From the NCBI GenBank assembly GCA_002751075.1, contig NAOQ01000331.1, forward strand, positions 7,430-30,960: DNA of 23,531 nucleotides, given 5' to 3'. Of the stretch, positions 20,223 through 23,531 are shown piece by piece. This DNA is from Ichthyophonus hoferi. Its lineage: Eukaryota; Opisthokonta; Ichthyosporea; Ichthyophonida; Ichthyophonidae. The position numbers were made by a program, and so were the translations under genes. The first letter of the stretch is position 1. Every line of letters starts with the position of its first letter. A model generated the notes under the pieces. That model made no database searches and was not told the origin of the DNA. It saw nothing but the letters and a program-made list of their open reading frames with translations.

Positions 20223-20317
20223 CTTTTTATACATTTTTCAACCTTCAACAAGTGCAGTTAACTTCTGTTTGGTTGTATTCACTGTCTTAAATGGAGCTGA
20301 CTAAAGATTATTATTGG
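20223..20317 (-). promoter_or_regulatory. CCAAT and TATA boxes of the small unit
   Basis: TATAAAAAG lies at 20231-20223 on the minus strand, with CCAAT at 20317-20313 about 85 nt upstream. Initiation about 30 nt below the TATA box would fall near the tctcagtcg at 20190-20200, leaving a 5' leader of about 45 nt. Confidence 0.4.
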
Positions 20318-21180
20318 CTAATCCAACTCACGATAGGTCACTGAGACTCACTATAATTCTCCAATCTTACCGCAATACTTAAATACTATTGTGCCCCTAT
20401 TTAGATGGCAAATTAGCTCATTTCCTCATTGATGTAAAAGTGTTCATATACCGCACACTATGTATTTTTTAAAATGGATCTAATTATTGTAGAATGGTAT
20501 TCGATTAACTAAAATAAGACTGATTACTGATGCGCTCGTGTTAACGTTCCCTAGGCGTGGTCCAGTATCATGAAGAAATGAACTGTAATAATAATAATAA
20601 TAATAGTAACATTGAACGTTTTGGTTCCAACAGGTTTTTTGTTCATATCTTTTGTATTTATTCTTAAGTCGTTGACTTATAGGTTAGCTTGCTCTGTGTT
20701 GTACATCTTGGAGCATATTGTTTACGCCGTTAAGAAACTTCTTAACGGTGATAAATCAAATGACCACACCAATTATAATATAAAATATGCCATACAGAAT
20801 TTCATTTGTATAATGCAATAGCATGCATTCGTAAACATAATACTGTTGCCCAATTAAGCACGCTTTCCTAGCTTTATCAACCTTACGGGCCTAGTCCTCA
20901 ACTTCTGCTGATTTGTTTTAGTAATACAAATATGCCTTAATATACATGTTCTCCGTATATGTAAATAGACATACGTCACGGGGGCAATGGTGTCTCTATT
21001 TATATCTCACAGAATCAATCTTTATGCTGAATTACACAATATACATATGCTAACATACCCCTAGTAATGTGTTCCTTAACAATAACTAACTGTAACTATC
21101 TATAGCCATGTATATTATTCCAATATATATATATATATATATATATCATTTGTAATCAGTAAAGGTATATAAAAGCCTAT
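20318..21180. other. AT-rich intergenic region between small unit and C2 gene
   Basis: The plus-strand frame at 20612-20821 is hydrophobic and contains the palindrome above, but has no ATG start or domain. There is an (ATA)n run at about 20587-20605 and an (AT)n run at 21122-21146. I see no supported gene. Confidence 0.5.
20727..20748. repeat. Near-perfect 22-bp palindrome / hairpin
   Basis: CCGTTAAGAA at 20727-20736 and its exact reverse complement TTCTTAACGG at 20739-20748 are separated by two bases. Partial complementarity continues outside the arms (GTTTACG against GTGATAAAT). Confidence 0.85.
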
Positions 21181-21191
21181 TTTATTTTATT
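21181..21191 (-). terminator. Poly(A) signal(s) of the C2 gene
   Basis: Two overlapping AATAAA hexamers on the minus strand, about 145 nt past the stop at 21335. Confidence 0.4.
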
Positions 21192-21334
21192 TGGCTACAT
21201 CAAGTATATCCCCAAGAACCAATAGAGCTGTAGATATAGCTAGATTATATTATATTATAGATTACTATACCATAAATAGTAGTGCTACATACACAGTGTT
21301 CACATAAAAGCCAACCATAATTATTCATTATTAA

Positions 21335-23302
21335 TTAATTATTCTCCATGGTAGTCATGGAGCTGGTGCTGGTTGAAAGCTCAGCACGGTTGAAAATGGC
21401 GAGACTGATGACAAGTATAACCTAATAAGGGAAGAGAAAGATAGATTAGAGATAGAGATATATAGTATATAGTATATATATATATGTGTGCTTTATAATG
21501 TCACATATATTACATCATATTACCATATATGAGATTCATAAACCCTACCTTATCATCTCCATAGAGCTCACGGGATCTCTCAGAAGGGGTCAATGAGGCC
21601 TCAAAGGTTATCGTGTTTTCACCATTAGTGCAATCTGAGTGGTTGGATTGGTTAGTATGTTAACAATTTCGTGATTATCAAATCATATTCATGCTATATT
21701 TTACTAACTGAGTACACAAAATAGTTCCTAATACCATATAATAGTATAGTAAAATAGAATATTTGTGGGTATTGTTTCACTAAAATTTAATAATCCAATG
21801 ACCTGATTTTTTCAGGTTGTAAAATCATGACACGCTCCTACCCACATATATGCGTGTTTATTTCAAGATATAAACAAGTTAGATACCAGTTCAATCAAAT
21901 TAACTAGTTACGTTTTAAAATGTCCTCTACATTAGAAGATAGTGAAATAATAAATAAATTAGCTGAAGGCTCGCTGCTAGACATGCTCTGATATGGCAGC
22001 CCAGCAATCCAGGATTAAAATAACCAATCAGAAATCGCAAATGGAAATATTTGTACTAATAGAAAGCAAGATACAACAAAGAACTGAAAAAAAATTAGAA
22101 AGGAAAATAAAATATAAAGAGGGGCAGTGATTGGGCCTTACCCTTAGCATAAGCACCAGAGAAGTAGTTAGACATTGGTAACTCAATTGAATAATCAGCT
22201 ACATGGGAACGGCCCAACGACTTTGTATAATGGTCCGCCACCGAGATCGCTAATGTTTGATCCTATTGGTTTATGTGTAAATTTAAAATTCAAAATAACG
22301 TTTAAAATATTTATACTGGTATTATATTATTATGTTGTTATATATATTTATGAAGGTGTATGAGTCAGCTTGTTTGTAAAGGTGTGTATGTACATTGGGG
22401 TATTCAATGATATCGTTAAGGTTGCTCCTATTGGTTTAAGTGCGAGTTTAAAATATAAAATGTAAAATATAAAATATCTCGTGGTACTATATTATATTAT
22501 ATCTATTAAGGTATACCTCCACTTGTTTTATGATGTAGGTATTAATATGAATTGCATAAAAAGATACAGGAATAAAAAGTTACCCTAATATATATATGTA
22601 ACTACCTGAGGTGAGTTATTAATAGGAATGGTGGTGACGTAATGAAAGTCGACCACGTCTTGCGCCGTGTATTGTCCCGATGACGTCACACTCTTGCCAT
22701 TTAACTTCACCTTAAGGAAAGGATGGAATGTGGCTGGAATATTCTTCCCTGATTCGATACCAAGCTGAAGCGTTCCCCATCCTCCTAAAAAATAGTTCAA
22801 GCAAGAGTAGTGGTTATTGGTCAAGTAAATTATATGCTAATTAATTAGATCCAATCAATAATAGTGGTTTTAAATCATATTTTAATATATATAAAAAGTG
22901 GTTCAAAGTAATTTTTCTTTGGCTCTCTATTATCGGGCTGTCTCTCATTTTCTCCTATTCCTACTGGTTAATTTAAAATCAGGAATTACAAATATTATTC
23001 GCCGTATGTCCCAAAATATCTATTTTTTTTTTAATAAAAAAAACGCTTATTAGTGGTATAATATCTATCCAATTATGTTTTCTCTATCCACTCGTCCAAT
23101 CATTCTTTTATTCCTTGTAAGCATCTTAGTATTACAGTATTACTTGAACTCGTATTTTATCTGATTAATGATTAATGGTCAGGAGTCATAAAATGACCAT
23201 AACTTATCCATCACTATTGGGTAAGATGCAAAAGCGACCAGTCGCTTGGTCAGGGGAATTGGATAGGTTGGTGGTTATAGATGCTTCATCTGATATTTCC
23301 AT
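21335..23302 (-). CDS. Small C2-domain protein, five exons
   Basis: Exons (minus): 23215-23302 (ATG; alternative donor at 23239), 22606-22784, 22142-22181, 21549-21634 and 21335-21421. Phases agree at every join and the product is about 159 residues (151 with the other donor). Exon 2 reads WGTLQLGIESGKNIPATF then HPFLKVKLNGKSV, the first strands of a C2 domain (L.V.I..GKN....PF.KV.L.G). The last exons give NTITFEASLTPSERSRELYG then DDKVILVISLAIFN, fitting later C2 strands. It then ends in a Ser/Thr-rich tail, MTTMENN. C2 domains bind phospholipid, often with calcium. The usual aspartate loops are not obvious, so calcium binding is doubtful. Exon 1 is the weakest part; its acceptor has a long T run before gtag, so a 5' non-coding exon may lie upstream. 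The middle exons are firmer. Confidence 0.6.
21920..21991 (+). other. Antisense micro-ORF in a C2-gene intron
   Basis: A 23-codon plus-strand frame with an ATG after TTTTAAA encodes MSSTLEDSEIINKLAEGSLL plus DML, an amphipathic-looking peptide. A TATAAAC lies about 50 nt upstream near 21869. It has no splice donor and no recognised family. Very short, so chance is likely. Confidence 0.15.
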
Positions 23303-23307
23303 GTTTT

Positions 23308-23531
23308 CTACAAAAAAAAAAAAAAGTTCCATTATTAGCATGGTAAATAATTCAATAAACGACACACCTCACATATTATTTGCCAACGGATATATCTGTT
23401 AAGACAGAAATAAAAATACTCAGGTAATTGCAACAATGTAGTTAATAGTTGTAAGTCTATACAGAGAGACAAACACACTACATGCACTATAATACCTTAG
23501 ATTTAATCACACTCCTANACGCTCTAGTAGT
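23308..23531. other. Right edge, upstream of C2 coding start
   Basis: A 13-nt A run (T on the gene strand) precedes the C2 exon 1 acceptor. The rest is AT-rich and could hold a 5' leader exon, but none can be picked out. One ambiguous base (n) lies near 23518. Confidence 0.4.

Overview
The window is AT-rich eukaryotic DNA with GT-AG introns, microsatellites and a mix of housekeeping and secreted multidomain proteins. EGF and calcium-binding EGF domains, H-type lectin units, an animal-like ACSL3/4-type acyl-CoA synthetase and a GNL1-type GTPase point to an opisthokont, most likely a unicellular holozoan or early-branching animal. That placement is inference; no marker gene here fixes the species. 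Every gene with good support lies on the minus strand, so the region reads right to left.

Left to right on the plus coordinates: (1) the first two coding exons of a GNL1-like nucleolar GTPase (123-1985), whose GTPase domain lies off the left edge; (2) a possible orphan exon at 2537-2775; (3) a single-exon long-chain acyl-CoA synthetase (3514-5571) with CCAAT and TATA boxes upstream; (4) about 4 kb of gene-poor AT-rich DNA with a 16-bp tandem repeat and a GC-rich island; (5) the main gene, a 12-exon secreted protein (9687-16863, predicted 755 residues) that no single open frame reveals; (6) a possible terminal exon at 18047-18155; (7) a small TATA-to-poly(A) unit with coding-like frames (19775-20231); (8) a 5-exon C2-domain protein (21335-23302).

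The most interesting object is the 12-exon gene. In frame across all 11 introns it encodes a signal peptide, an acidic Asp/Glu-rich linker, an SdrD_B-like beta-sandwich module best known from bacterial surface adhesins, an EGF domain, a calcium-binding EGF domain, a cysteine-rich segment, two recognisable H-type lectin units and a third, doubtful one. It looks like a secreted or matrix carbohydrate-binding adhesin. Its last splice donors include one that overlaps an in-frame TAG, so splicing or retention of a 123-nt intron decides the C terminus.

The genes show no obvious shared pathway. GNL1 (ribosome-related GTPase) and ACSL (fatty acid activation) are housekeeping genes next to a secreted adhesin and a small C2 protein. 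All exon joins were made by eye from splice consensus and reading phase, and need transcript data.
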